Positions 22,586-34,563 of a stretch of DNA of 64,000 nucleotides are shown piece after piece. The notes under the pieces are model-generated. The model saw only the letters and a program-made list of their open reading frames with translations, made no database searches and had not been told where the DNA came from. Every line of letters starts with the position of its first letter. Positions within the stretch are counted from its first letter, which is position 1. A program made the translations under genes and the position numbers. Source of the DNA: Orientallactaga sibirica (lineage: Eukaryota > Chordata > Mammalia > Rodentia > Dipodidae); contig JAEOAD010000603.1 of the NCBI GenBank assembly GCA_036365145.1, forward strand, positions 2,728,001 through 2,792,000, in the 5' to 3' direction.

Positions 22586-22969
22586 ACAGCCGTATTCTTA
22601 ATTCAGAGAGGAAATAAATTATAACCTTGAAAAGAAAGATCCTTCTCCAGTCAACTTCCAAAAGAGTTTGCATTTCTATCAAAGTCTTTTCTCAATCATC
22701 CTTTCCCATTGTTTTAATAGAAAGCAGTTGGGCCATCTTTCCTTAAGATTGCTAATGTGTTTGACAATAGCACCTTCAGTAACCTAAAACCAGTCTCAGT
22801 GCCTGTAATTTTAACTTGGCTTAAGTTTTTCCAACTGAAAATCTTAAATTTCTCAGTCCTATATCTTTAGCCAAGCACATCAGTCCATTACAGATTTTAC
22901 CTCTATCAAACTGTTTGAGTCTGCGCAGCAGAATGCAGCCAGCTCTTATCCCAGTAGCCCAATTCCAAC

Positions 22970-23546
22970 TGAAAGGATAAACAGAATAGTTACAAAGTAA
23001 AAGTATATAGATAGAAATGTAAAGAATGTAAGCAAGAAATGCCCAAACTAAAGTAACGCCATGACAGGCTCTAAGAATATTCACAGGCCTGAGTTTCTAT
23101 TTCCGGGCTGAACTGACACAGCATTTTTGCAGTTACTGGAAAAACCCCAAACTGCCCAGTACCCAAAATAATCCTTGAAATGAGCCAGTCAGAAGAAACT
23201 AAGCAAATGTTATACATACTTGTGATCCTCAAGTTATAGATAAGACGGCTCAAAATGCCATAGTAACCACATAACCAATGAGCATACTACATGTACATTA
23301 TTTTTAATTGTTAACCGATCATGTTATAAATTCTCCTCTCCTTTGTTTGAATCCAATAAAAGCTGCCCTGATTCTACCCTTGGGGCCTCCAGTCCTCTAC
23401 CCCTGCATGGCGTATGACTGGGGGCACCAGTGCACTTGGAATAAAACTCCTCTTGCTGTTTGCATCAAGACTGTTTCTCGGAGTGATTTGGGGTGTCACC
23501 TTTCCCGAGACAGAGCCCGGGGAGTCCTCACTTCCTGGGTCTTACA
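22970..23546 (+). mobile_element. Solo ERV1 (gammaretrovirus-like) LTR nested in the MaLR-like element
   Basis: 577 bp from TG (TGAAAGG) to CA (CTTACA), flanked by a perfect 4-bp duplication CAAC at 22966-22969 and 23547-23550; 4 bp is the size expected for ERV1. The U3 part is AT-balanced. TATAAA is at 23325-23330, AATAAA at 23355-23360 and again at 23440-23445. The U5-like part is GC-rich ('ggagtgatttggggtgtcac', 'gagacagagcccggggagtc') in the style of gammaretroviral LTRs. There is no internal sequence or second LTR. Direction is opposite to the host element. Confidence 0.8.
23325..23330 (+). promoter_or_regulatory. TATA box of the ERV1 solo LTR
   Basis: TATAAA in the LTR, upstream of the GC-rich part. 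The poly(A) signal likely used is AATAAA at 23440-23445. Whether this promoter is active is unknown. Confidence 0.45.
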
Positions 23547-23787
23547 CAACAAAGTCCTCTGCAGTCTTTCCTTCCCCTTTAAAAGTTGATAGGCCAAGCC
23601 TCCAACTTCAATTCTTTTAGCAATTAGCACTTTTTCAAACTCTCACAAGAATAGTCCATAATACTTGGCTTACCTCTCCAGAAGGCATCTTCAGTTGCAA
23701 GCACCATGTCCATGACCATTCCTCCAAAAAAAAAAAAGTTCCAAAAGACTAAAAAACCCATGGTCAGATTCATTTCACCCTACATTC

Positions 23788-24172
23788 TAGTACCAATTTA
23801 GGTTCAGGTCACTGATATGGACTTCCTGATCAGGCACAGTTATCAAAGAAGGGATTTAATGAAGCTTATAGATCCAGGGGAAGTTCAATAATGGCATATG
23901 AAGTTGGCCTGATTTCACAGGTCCAAGTACAGAGAGAAAAGCCCCTAGCCAAAAAGTCCAAAAGCCACTCCAAAACAAACACACTTTAGGAACTCTAGGC
24001 ACTTTTCATATCTTTAGGCTGGAATTGCAAATCCACCATCATGCCTTAGGGGTGGACCATAATATTGGCCCAGTGACACCTCTTGCAACCAGGTAGTTAG
24101 AAAACCAAGATGTTTTAATAGACTTCTGAATATTTTTGGGGGAGGGGGTATGTATTCAAACTCCCACATTCC
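23788..24172 (-). mobile_element. MaLR-like element, 5' LTR
   Basis: Right edge near 24172 (reverse of 'tcaaactcccacattcc'), left edge near 23788 (approximate). Landmarks 'agggatttaatgaagcttat', 'tctttaggctggaattgcaa' and 'ggcccagtgacacctcttgc' match the partner LTR. Confidence 0.68.
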
Positions 24173-24174
24173 AC

Positions 24175-24700
24175 CCCTGCAACTCCAGGCAGAACTCAGG
24201 CATTTTTATAAGTTTTGAGTCTCCTCAGGAGTCACTATTGTCTGCTAAAGGAAGCTTCTCTGACCAAAGGTGAGAGGATCACTAATCTATGGGGATAAAC
24301 ATAATAAATACTTAAAGGAGAAATTAATGGCTACCACATAGTCTTTTAGTCCATCAACAGTAGTGTCTTTAGTCCTAGAGTCCATGACCTTCTACGCTCA
24401 CGTTTTGGACTAGGTTTTCAGTATAGATACGGAATCTCCTCCCATGAAAGAGAAAGCTTTTATTTATGCAATAACTATCATGACACCATTACACCAGAGT
24501 GAAACTCTTGTCTGGATACTTAGTTGCATTGCATTAAGGGTAGATCCATGGTGAGGTAAGGTATCCCAGCAGGCCAGCTACTACTTTCCAGGACTAACAG
24601 CTATCCAGGAAGGAGGAACAATCTAGCCTCATCCCATTCTGAATTTCTTCTAGAGAAGCAGGTAATAATTGACTTTGCAGACTGGTTCTACAGGTTAGAC
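24175..24700. mobile_element. Older rodent repeat, right piece of a split copy
   Basis: Begins with a stretch homologous to the end of the left piece ('gttttgagtctcctcaggag', 'ttctctgaccaaaggtgaga', 'tctatggggataaacat') and then continues the same repeat ('gagtccatgaccttctacgc', 'attacaccagagtgaaactc'). About 150 bases are thus present on both sides of the MaLR-like element, too long for a retroviral target duplication. Confidence 0.5.
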
Positions 24701-25398
24701 TGAATTTCCACAGTACACAATTCTTCACTCTCTTTCTTATAGCACAATACATATTTTGAATATTTTTACATTTTGATCAATATAAATATTTCTCATTGGC
24801 ATAATCATATATTGGAAAACAGGTCAAATTTTTAGTATGGATAAATATCACATTTTAAAATTTAATACAGTTTTAAACACACTTGCATTGTTTCCTTATT
24901 CATTGAATTTAAAAATTATATAATGAATTTGAGCTCTGTTATATAATCAGAAATATCTTTACATAGGAGGGGTAACCTACTCATCTGAGCTAAAATAGAG
25001 AGGTAACTTGATGTATCACTTTTTGTATAAACAATGACATCCAGAGCTGCCATTAGAATTCTTTAATATGTGACTAAGCTAAATGTTTTCATCTGCTGCG
25101 GTTAATGGATTGCAATAGAATTAGCGCAAATGACCCTTGCAGGTTCTTCAAACTTGATTGATTACAATATAATTGTCAAGGTAGGAAAACAATTAATTTT
25201 CACTAAGCTGGAAAGTCATTAATATTTTTCGGGAAAAAGGCTATTAAGTTGTGCTATAAGAGATTTAAGTCTTCTATAATTAAAAACCTTTGTTTAATTC
25301 TGTGATTTCATATAGGCAAGTGACCCATTTAAAGCTATCAGCCTTCTTCCATGATGAAATTATATAGAAGAAAAACAATTTTGTACCTGGGTGTAGTT
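24701..25398. other. Unassigned AT-rich DNA
   Basis: No gene or repeat family recognised. Confidence 0.5.
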
Positions 25399-25521
25399 TG
25401 TGAATGTGTGTGCATGTGTGTGTGTGTGCACATGTGCACGTGTGCATGTGTGTGTGTGCGTGTGCGTGTGTGTGTGCACATGTGCATGTGTGTGTGTGTG
25501 TATGTGTGTGAGTGTGTGTGA
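25399..25521. repeat. (TG)n microsatellite, interrupted
   Basis: About 120 bases of alternating TG/CA with interruptions such as 'gcacatgtgcacgtgtgcat'. Alternating purine-pyrimidine can form Z-DNA. The three long minus-strand frames across it (His/Thr-rich) are translation of the repeat, not genes. Confidence 0.95.
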
Positions 25522-25729
25522 GCATGTAAGGGTAGTAAAAGTATAGTTATACACAAAACTTGGTGTTAAAAGAAAAACTGAGGTGTCCCATATATTCTGC
25601 ACAGGTTTAATTAGCAGCTTAAAGAAGTTTATCTTTTCAGATGATGGTTACTGCTGGGAAGATTCAAAACCCATAAAGGTACTGAAAAGGAGTGACAGTG
25701 GAATGTTCAGCACAAAATGAGACATTTCT
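25522..25729. other. Unassigned DNA
   Basis: Short interval with no recognised feature. Confidence 0.4.
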
Positions 25730-26640
25730 ATCACATCATCCAAGAATCTTGGATGATTGTGGAAGAGGTGACAAAGCTAAATGAAGAGGGACAGGATGAG
25801 GAGGAGCTCTTTGGAAAGCTATCTTCCAGGTACACAATTCATGATTATATTTATGACCATAAGTGGATGAAAAAACAACACTATACCTGAATAATATTGT
25901 GCCCATCAATAGGTTATCATTGATGATGGAAGAGTATATAAAACGCATTAAAATTGAAGAGAAAATATTAGGAAAGAAGTGGAGGCTTGGTGAAGGAAGA
26001 TGGATGAGGACAAAAGAGGATCGTAGGAGGGAATTATGTAAATTTTAGTATTTTTAAAATAAAAATAAGAATTTTTCCTCCACAAAATGTGAAAAAAGAA
26101 GGAAAGGAGGACATAAAAAATAGGAGGGAGATACCTGGATAGAAAAAGGTATTCAATGGAAGAGCGATGAAGAAAGGAGGATAGAAGGTAATGGGAGGGG
26201 GTTGTGATAAAAATACATTCATACATATATGAACAACATCAATTAAAAAGTTAAAAAAGATGAAAGGTTCATTGAGATTAAATCTTGACCTCAGCAGAAT
26301 GACAGTAAATGAGAAAAAAACCACAAATGCTGGTGAGGGTGTGGAGAAAGGGAACCACCAGTAAATTGTGGTAGTAGCCATGAAAGTAAATGTGAAGGTT
26401 CCTATAAATTTAAAATGTCTGTCAGATTTTTTTTAAAAAAGAGGTTTTAAAGGAGGGGTATGGGGAAGACATTAGGACACATGATACAGCAAAATGGCAG
26501 GCAGAATACTGAGGGCAAAAAAGTACTGTGTGGAAGAGGGAACAGGAAGTTGTCAATAGCATCAGCTGAAACAAAGTATATATGAAAATGCCATAAACAA
26601 TCTGTTACTTTGTAAATTAATTTAAAAATAAAAAAGTTTC
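25730..26640 (+). mobile_element. Old L1 3'-end fragments
   Basis: 25740-25840 resembles the L1 3'-UTR sequence seen at 62855 ('gattgtggaagaggtgacaa'). 26180-26265 is a typical L1 3' end ('gtaatgggagggggttgtga', then AT-rich). 26310-26420 looks like the 3' part of L1 ORF2 ('atgctggtgagggtgtggag', 'gaaggttcctataaat'), and 26460-26640 is another 3'-UTR-like stretch ending in an A-rich region. These are probably two overlapping decayed copies; exact borders are unclear. Confidence 0.5.
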
Positions 26641-29115
26641 ACAATGTGTTGAATATATGTATGTAAATGTAAATTTTAGTGTTTTTAATAATTTAAATAA
26701 ATTTAAATAAATAATTTAAATAAATAATTTAAACCTTAAGTTATTTTATATAGTATATTTGCCTGGAAATTTTTCTTAATTGGTGAAAATGATATAACCA
26801 TATTTAAAAGTTCCACTGTGAACTAATATCTAATGAGATAATAAATTTTAATATATACAAAAATGACTGATTCAAAATTTATTATAACACATAAATCATG
26901 GTAAAATCAAAATTTTGAGTATGAAATTGAGGCATGCATTTATTATTTCTCTTAATAATTAAATAATTATTTGACTTACCAAAATACAGTAAAAGAAAAG
27001 GAATATATAGGAAAATTTATAATGAGAGAAATTCTAAGTTCCTATTGCTGAGGCTAGTTTCCTAGACACAGTTTATGAGAGAAATATATATTTACTCATC
27101 CAATAAAATCAAGAAATTTATTATAAATTTAACCAATTTGTTAATTATTAATTTAATAAAATTTAGCATTTGAAAAGTCATTGAAGCAAGATTTTGTGAC
27201 ATACAATTTTATTTACACTTATCCCTGTCTTTAAATGCATTAAGGGTAAACAAGTGCCCTTGGTTATGTCCTTTGTGCTACTGGTTCCTTCAATGGGGTC
27301 TTATTCTTGCTAGGCATTCTATAATTACAAGTTGACATAATCCCTAAAAATGATTATTTGCATATGCAAAACACTTTTAATGACAAGTTTTTTATACTAA
27401 CTTCAAATAAGACATGAGAACATAATAAGATATGTACCATAGAAGATGTTTCTTGTTGCAAGTATTAATGATTCCAGGTACAAAGCTTCCTAGTCATATG
27501 TCTTGTTTGAGAAATTGTACTTAGAACATTTAATGGGTAAGATGACAGAATGGTATTAGCTAATATTCCTTTAGAAGTTAATTCTCTGAATTGGAGTTTT
27601 ATGAGCCCTGACAGCATGCTGTGTTAGATTTAACCTATTGATGAAAACATGAGGTGCACATTATCAGCTGATTCTTGATGACAATCCATATGCTTTGAAT
27701 AGGAGCAGCTGAAAACAAAGCAAGCCTGTGTTGATAAAGGAAGTAAAGGAGGATATACAAGTGATTATAAGGCCTTTTTCATAGACTGAGTGAAGTCAAA
27801 ATTATATTTATGAAATGGCTTCAAATTTACTTCTAGCACAACAAGTATTTTGCCCAAGGATAAGTGAGTTAAGTACAGGACCACTATGGAAGTGATCTCT
27901 TTCATAGCTCACAACATGATGGAGACGCAGGAAGTTCTCTATAGGTTGATGGTTCAAAATCAATATGCAGAAATCTGGAAGGATTCTATTGCTTTGGAGC
28001 CATTTTCAAAAAAAAAAAAATAATGCCAAGTCTAGCATGACACTAATGATTTAAGCTCTTCAGGGAAGGCTTCAAATCCTTAGTAATGATATGTGAAATA
28101 TTAGTGGGCTGATGAAAAAAAAAAAAGTAAGTGTAAACTTCTTAGATATTGAGTAAATGATTATAAGGACTATTTATGGACTATGCAGCCATCTACGGCT
28201 CATTAGACAATAAGGGTGGAGACATTACAGAGATATGATAGAAGCATGCAGAATCCAAGTTAGAGGCAGTTGTATATTTTACTTCCCAGAGAGACTACAG
28301 GAGAAATTGAAGGGCCCATGTCAATACTTGTAGATGACTAAGGACATAGCTTTATGAATTCAGGAAAAGATGTAAGATAAACAAAAATACTACAACAATT
28401 TTATATTGAAAAATGTAACATGTCCCTGTTGTCTGAACTACCTATAGGAGTACATCAGTTTCTGTTGAATGAAGTTCTTTCTGAAGTGAATGTAAGGATA
28501 AGTACCCTAACATTTAAAGGCAGTTGACTTACTGGATGACATAAATTAACATTGCCATTTTGAATTGTGATTTCCATTATGTAACAGCTGGTAAAGTCAC
28601 CAGAATATAATTTATCGACTCAAAAGTGAAATTACTCCATAATTATTATTGGATTCTTGATACCCTTAAAATATAATGAATTGAAAAATAAAGGAATGAT
28701 TTCAAGGAAAGATAATCATTTTACACATGCAGTGGTGAGCAATGTGTATGCTATGGTAATCTCTATTTCCTACTTCTTATTACTTCAGGAATTGAAATAA
28801 ATTTAATGAGAAAGATTATTTTTATTAAAACATATATTTATGGTATATATCTAAAGTATTAAAGAGATACAAACAAAGGATGGGAAGGAGAAAAGATAAG
28901 CAGATGTTTAGTGATTTTAGAAAAAGGTGTTTAAGTTAAAAATGAGATAGATGTACAAAATGAAGAATAAGGAAAAGAGAGTAGGAATTTTATGGGCATT
29001 CACTGTAAATTTATTTGTATCCTTTTTGACATTGAAGTGGGTTTATAATCCAAAGTGTATCATTGTGTACTAAAATGAAACAACCACAAATAATTGCAGA
29101 AACTCTACATATTGG
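26641..29115. other. AT-rich interval, no gene recognised
   Basis: About 2.5 kb of very AT-rich, apparently single-copy sequence, with short A runs at about 28009 and 28115. No supported feature. Confidence 0.5.
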
Positions 29116-29116
29116 A

Positions 29117-29250
29117 TTTTTTTTTTAAGTTTTGAGAATGGTATTGCTATGTATCCCAGGCTAGCCTTTAACTCACGATGTATCTAGGCTATCCTTGAAC
29201 TTGTGGAAATTTTTTAACTTGAACTTTCTAAGTCTGCCAATATCCATTGA
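29117..29250 (-). mobile_element. Old B1-like SINE fragment
   Basis: 'tgctatgtatcccaggctag' followed by 'tttaactcacgatgtatcta' and 'aagtctgccaatatccattg' keeps the order of an inverted B1, but is heavily mutated. Confidence 0.5.
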
Positions 29251-29815
29251 GCATGAGTGAGAAGTGAAAGTTTTTTTTTTTTTTATAATAATATCTTTAT
29301 CCTTCTGACTCTGAAAATTATCAACAGGCTTACTGAATTGCTGAACAACCAACCCTGCTGGCTACATAACTGAGTAGCTAGCCAAGATGGTGTAATAGTA
29401 GCATGGATGATATGGGGTTATCCAAATTCTCTTTGATTAGATCTGATATCTGCTCCAGGGAAGAGAATATTGGCCTGATACTGAAGACCTACTCAAAGAT
29501 TTGTGGTTGCAAATAGTATAGATTTGGTGAGAAGCTTCTACTGTTGAATGACTAAATGGATAGCTGTGACTTTCAAATATCCTTTTAAATATTTATATTA
29601 TATTTATTAGTGCTGATCAGAATTTGTGTTAGAGAAACTTTTCTTTAAAGATTGTGGTGACAACCAGGGAGACTCAAGCTTCTCAAAGTGTTGAGAACAA
29701 TTGAAGGTTGAGTGCTTGGTGCTAATTGAGACATCTATACTCCTCTTAAACTCAGAGAACAAAATGATCTTATCAACATATGAATGATTAAAGAGAACAA
29801 AAAAAAGTGAAGTCA
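29251..29815. other. Unassigned AT-rich DNA
   Basis: A T run at about 29272 and otherwise no recognised feature. Confidence 0.45.
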
Positions 29816-30019
29816 GGGCTAGAGAGATGGCTTAGCAGTTAAGGTGTTTGCCCACGAAGCCAAAGGACCTAGGTCCAATTCCCCAAAACCCACATAAACC
29901 ATATGCCTAAGGTGGTACTTGCATCTGGAGTTCTTTCACAGTGGCCTGAGGCCCTGATGTACCCATTCTCTCTCTATCTGCCTCTTTCTCTCTCTTTTAA
30001 CTAAATAAATAATCTCTAA
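29816..30019 (+). mobile_element. tRNA-derived SINE (Dip-like)
   Basis: 'gggctagagagatggcttag' head, 'ggtccaattcccc' B box, 'cttgcatctggagttctttc' body and (TC)n/(AAAT)n tail. Flanked by a near-perfect 13-bp duplication AAAAGTGAAGTCA / AAAAGTAAAGTCA at 29803-29815 and 30020-30032. Confidence 0.92.
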
Positions 30020-30043
30020 AAAAGTAAAGTCATAAAAATAAAA

Positions 30044-30180
30044 GAGTGTCTTATTGGAAAGGAGTTCGGTGAAATGGGATGAGTGAGCTAGGGGCAAAAT
30101 AAGGTATTGGGAGGGGATTATGATCAAATTACATTATCATCTTATATGAAAATTATCAAAAAATTAAAAGCCACCCTTAC

Positions 30181-30218
<38 letters not shown>
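30044..30218 (+). mobile_element. 5'-truncated L1 3' end with 37-base A tail
   Basis: 'gatgagtgagctaggggcaa', 'ggtattgggaggggattatg' and 'tatgaaaattatcaaaaaat' are a typical L1 3' terminus. It ends in an uninterrupted run of 37 A at 30182-30218. Only about 140 bases of L1 body remain. Confidence 0.7.
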
Positions 30219-30220
<2 letters not shown>

Positions 30221-30560
30221 CCTGAGATTGAGTGTTTTATAAAGAAAAAAAGTGGTTAATTTAGTTCACAATTCTAGTCACTGGAAGGTCCAAGCAGCAT
30301 GACACTAGAGCATTCCGGTAAGGTAAAGCAGGCCTGATAGACAAGTTGAGAGGGATCAGCTGGGTACAGAATGGGTATGTCTGTGAGCAAGGAAGCTAAA
30401 GACCAGGAACTGTGCCAAATTTCCTATTCTATGTCATCTAGCCTATGTAACTGACATAGTTGTATAAGTTTCTTGATTCAGCAAAGAAGTCATTTTTATT
30501 TCATCGTTTTTGACCATTTTCACCAATAACATTACTTTCCCTCTAAACACTTCTTTAATA
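30219..30560. other. Unassigned DNA
   Basis: Includes 'aaggtccaagcagcatgaca'-type sequence that may be an old repeat; not assigned. Confidence 0.4.
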
Positions 30561-30735
30561 TTTGTTTGTTTATTTGCTTTGTTTGTTTTATTGAGGTAGG
30601 GTCTCACTCCAGCCCAGGCTGACCTGTAATTCAGAATGTAATCTCAGGGTGGCCTCGAACCAACAGTGATACCTTCTACCTCTGCCTCCTGATTGCTAGG
30701 ATTGAAGGGGTGTGTGACCACATTTCTACATTTGG
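30561..30735 (-). mobile_element. B1-like SINE
   Basis: Inverted B1: TTTG-rich tail, 'tgaggtagggtctcactcca', 'ctctgcctcctgattgctag', ending near 'gtgtgaccacatttctaca'. Confidence 0.9.
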
Positions 30736-31002
30736 CTCATTTGTTAGCATTTAATTTGTATATCTTTTCACTTCTAGTACTTCTTGTTATAGCACCAATA
30801 AATATTTTAAAGCACTAAGAATAGAAATGCTTTATTCAAATATCTATTGAAAGTATACCAAGATAATAACATTAATTTTCATATTCTTTGAAGATCATTC
30901 AATGATGTTACATGACTATAAGTTTTCATTGTATGGTGTGTTGAATAAAATGCATTAACATAATAAGGATGATGTCTTTAAAGTTCAAAATTCCCTTTTA
31001 AT

Positions 31003-31200
31003 GGTCTGGAGAGATGGCTTAGCAGATTAGGTGTTGTCCTGCAAAGATTAAGGACCAAGGTTTGATTCCCCAGTACCCATGTAAGTCAGCTGCACAAGGT
31101 GATGCATGTGTCTGGAGTTCTTTGCAGTGGCTGGAAGCCCTGGCATTCCCATTGTCTTTCTTTCTTTCTTAAATAAATAAATAAAATGTTTAAATTTTAA
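31003..31200 (+). mobile_element. tRNA-derived SINE (Dip-like)
   Basis: 'ggtctggagagatggcttag' head, 'ggtttgattcccc' B box, 'gtgtctggagttctttgcag' body, (TTTC)n and (AAAT)n tail. Likely duplication ttcccttttaat / atcctttaat. Confidence 0.9.
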
Positions 31201-34200
31201 AAATCCTTTAATAATTATATAATAAAATAAAATAAAATCTACAATCCTTAACATTATTGAAAAATGAGATTCACTTATATGATGCCATGTTTTAGATAAA
31301 GGTAATTGTGAACATTTTAGAATTTGCTTATAGGTGCCAACAAGTTATTCGTTTTATTCATTATTTTAATTCAGTGTCATATTTCTAGCTTTCACCATAT
31401 ATAGTTTTATTATATAGTTGTGCTGCTCTGATCTACACTGAATACTCTTTCTAGTGACACAACCACAGCTATATATGCCTGACATCAGTGGATCCCTGTG
31501 TTCAAATCCTTATGTAGAAATCCTTATATAGGCCAAGTCATTAATATCCTCAAACAGAAGCCTCCAAGGAACTTTAGAATTGGACTAATGTGATTCTGTG
31601 CTAGACAGACAGATAGCCCCAAGGAAATAAACTGTAAGTACCCTCACTGTATTTTGATACCATTAGCTTTGTAAGTTTGCCTTACCCCAAACTTTTCAAT
31701 AAATTACAATAGCTGATCTTATATCAGCTTATACATTTGACTCCAAATGTTTGTGGTTTCTCAATAAAAGCTAAAGATGGAAGTTGACAGTTTCATGTTT
31801 AGTTTTATATGGTATCCATTATTTGCATGGTAGTATATCACTGTAATCAAAAGGGGATGTTGAGCCTGGTGCGTATACATCTTGACAAAAAGAAAAAAAT
31901 CTATTAAAATAAAATATTTTCATTTTTGCAAGATGACCCTACTGCCATAATTCATATAGTACACAATAAAATAACAACTCAAGGCCAAGGCCAGAGTGTT
32001 TATTTTCTAAGGGGAAAATTTGCTAGCAGATGCAATTCTTTCATATTTTTCCACAATTTCATATATTTGATTTCTAGTTAATTCCCCATTTCCAAATTAT
32101 GCCATACATTTAAAATCTTACTAATTGCTTACAACTTGTTTATTTGGACATCACATTGTTTTAGAGATCAATAGGATTGTATTTTGTCTTTAGAACTTAT
32201 ACTAATTAATTAAATTCTATGTGACTTCTAGCCAAATTAAATGGGAAAAATCTAGTTTACACAGTTTAAATTATGAATCTTACCTATTTTCCTATAAATA
32301 CAGTATTGTATGGCTCAGAAAATTAAAATAATTAAAATTTATTATATTTAGTTTATTAAACATAATATTATTCCAGATTAGTATATACTATAAATATTTT
32401 ATACTCTGTAATCTAAATAGCTTCTATTATAATTACTTAACTGTGCCTTTATTAGAGAAGCCATGGACTATTAGCAATTGATTATGGCTGTATTCTGGAA
32501 AAGCAGTATATATGAACAGTAAAATTTCCATTTATCTTTTTTACATCACGACACATCCTTATTTTGATTTCCTTCAGTGACTCAAAAATATTGTTTGCTA
32601 GAATGAAAAACATTCTTTGCTCTGTGTATGTATAAAAACAAGAAAATTGCTGAATTTACATTTTAGCAATTTTTGTTAACTCATGTTATTAATAATAAGA
32701 AATAAAGAATTAGACCCTTGAAAAAAATCCAAGTTAAGATATCTTTGTTACTGAATACTAGGAGTAAGAATTATACAATAACTCCTCAGTTTCCTATGTA
32801 AAATAAGATAAAAATATTTCTAAAAGTAACACAATTAAGAGAGTTGAAAGTAACACATATAAAACTATTTTAATTTGATTTTTAGAATAGAAATGGAAGA
32901 CACATTTTATTTATAGATGTACTTCAGAGAAGTTTTCTGATCCATATTTATCTGAGGACATAATCTTCATGTACTAACATCTTTACATCTTTAGGTGTTC
33001 TTATTTATTGGTAAAGAAGAATGTTTAGTGACCTGAACACAAGAAATATTATATCCTATTAGTAAAAAGCTTATTCACATTTATCACCTCAGTGTTACAA
33101 ATTGTTTTCTATTATACATAATTGAAATCAAAATTGATTCAGCTTTTACATAATACTCATAAGTGAAATTATGATTAAAGATATCAAAACAACTCATTCT
33201 AACTTGAGCTTTTCCTGAAATATCACAGTGATTTTTCCTTCAAATATTCTTTGAATCATGTGTCATTGCAATGTATTTATCTGATTGAGAGCCTGGTTCT
33301 AGTCATTCCATTGTCTTATATTTTAATTGAGCAATATTGGGACACAACACCAGAATACTAAGGGGCAAAAACTGCATTTTCACATTTATGTAGAGAGCAA
33401 TACACATTTATAAATACATGAGTAATTGTTTTAGAAATGGCAATGTGGATATGAGAGTGTAGAACACTGAAACTTAGAACAACAGGACAGAATTCAGACA
33501 CCAACTGTCCACTCTGGATTTTGTTTATCTTGGATAACATACTTTGTTTTTAAAATGAAAAGATCAAACAATTTCCTGGGCAATCAAGTATTTTTTTTTT
33601 TCCTAAACAACATTTTGATGAGTTAAGTGTAAATGAATCAGAACCATATGGGAAAAATTTTTCCTTACAATACAAACTGCCTTAATGGGAAACGTGTTTA
33701 TGAGAATGCATTTTGGTTTTTAAAAATTTGAAAAATATTTTGAGAAATAGCTCAACAATTCCAAATGTGGTTTATTCATCTGTTCCTGGTATAATACACA
33801 TCAAAAGAAAATCTTGGAAGAAAAACAACTCTAGGTCATGGTTAATCAGAGCTATATCCCTAAATCTGATGTTTATCAAGGCCTTCTCAGTGTCTCAGAT
33901 AACTGGCCAGCATCTAGGGTAAATGGGCAAGGTAGGAAAAAAAAATGATTCTGGCAGTTGGTACAAAACAAAACAAAACAGAATTGGTGATTACCACACA
34001 AACTTTTATTAATATGAAAGCAGAGACCAGTTCCCTTTATCAAGTCAATCTACAAGTAGCTTATAGTTTCCAGGATGTCTCTAAGGTCTCAATAAATAGC
34101 TTCCATCCTACTAATTTCTGGAAAAATTGAGACTACCAAAAGAATCAAAAAGTGAAAATACCAAATGGCACTATGGGAAGATACATCTTGGCATTAGAGC

Positions 34201-34224
34201 ATAATAAACTTGTTATCTTCAGCA
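31201..34224. other. AT-rich interval, no gene recognised
   Basis: About 3 kb with no clear repeat or gene. 31480-31700 has moderate GC and ends with an AATAAA near 31700; it may be an old LTR but I cannot place it. Open frames such as 33358-33540 and 33713-34130 show no protein features. Confidence 0.5.
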
Positions 34225-34563
34225 GACAGACTGAATTATGTCTAAATTCATGTCTCCTATTCCCCAATATGTTGATATTTAAATATGTAGCCTTTGAGGT
34301 ATAGTTAGTTTTACACTATGTTATGAGGTTGTAACCTGCACGAAGAGTTTAATGTTCTTGAAAGACTAAACATCAGAACTGTCTCTGTGCTACCTCAGGA
34401 TTCTCAAGAAGGTGGCCATATACAAAAGGAAGAGAGCGTCATAGGTCTCAGCCAGCTTGCCATCCTTATCTTGGAGTTTATCTTCCAGAACTATGTGAGA
34501 GTTTGTCTTTATTGTTAAAGCCACCCTCAGATTTTTTTTTTTTTTTTCTGGCAGCCCAGGCTA
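34225..34563 (+). mobile_element. MLT1-like MaLR LTR
   Basis: Landmarks in MLT1 order: 'gactgaattatgtctaaatt', 'atatgttgatatttaaat', 'aggtggccatatacaaaagg', 'cttccagaactatgtgagag', 'ttaaagccaccctcagattt', 'ggcagcccaggcta'. A T run of about 18 lies near the end. An ancient insertion. Confidence 0.6.

Larger units (their letters stand above)
21427..24172 (-). mobile_element. MaLR-like LTR element with two LTRs and nested insertions
   Basis: Two LTRs in the same minus orientation (21427-21808 and 23788-24172) bound an inside of about 2 kb. Removing a nested B1 and a nested ERV1 LTR leaves about 1.2 kb. I see no gag, pol or env-like frame inside, as is usual for non-coding MaLR elements. By eye the LTRs differ at roughly one base in five. 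The longest frames inside are short and coincide with nested elements. Confidence 0.65.

Noticed and set aside
23308..23620. Plus-strand frames of 93 and 68 codons in a GC-rich stretch as a possible exon
   Set aside because: They lie in the R/U5-like part of the ERV1 solo LTR; the GC richness is that of the LTR.
25280..25602. Three overlapping minus-strand frames rich in His and Thr
   Set aside because: They are direct translations of the (TG)n repeat in all three frames; no gene.
30044..30240. GAGTGTCTTAT (30044) and GAGTGTTTTAT (30230) as a target duplication of the L1 3' end
   Set aside because: The second copy is not adjacent to the A tail (11 bases lie between), so the match is not in the right place.
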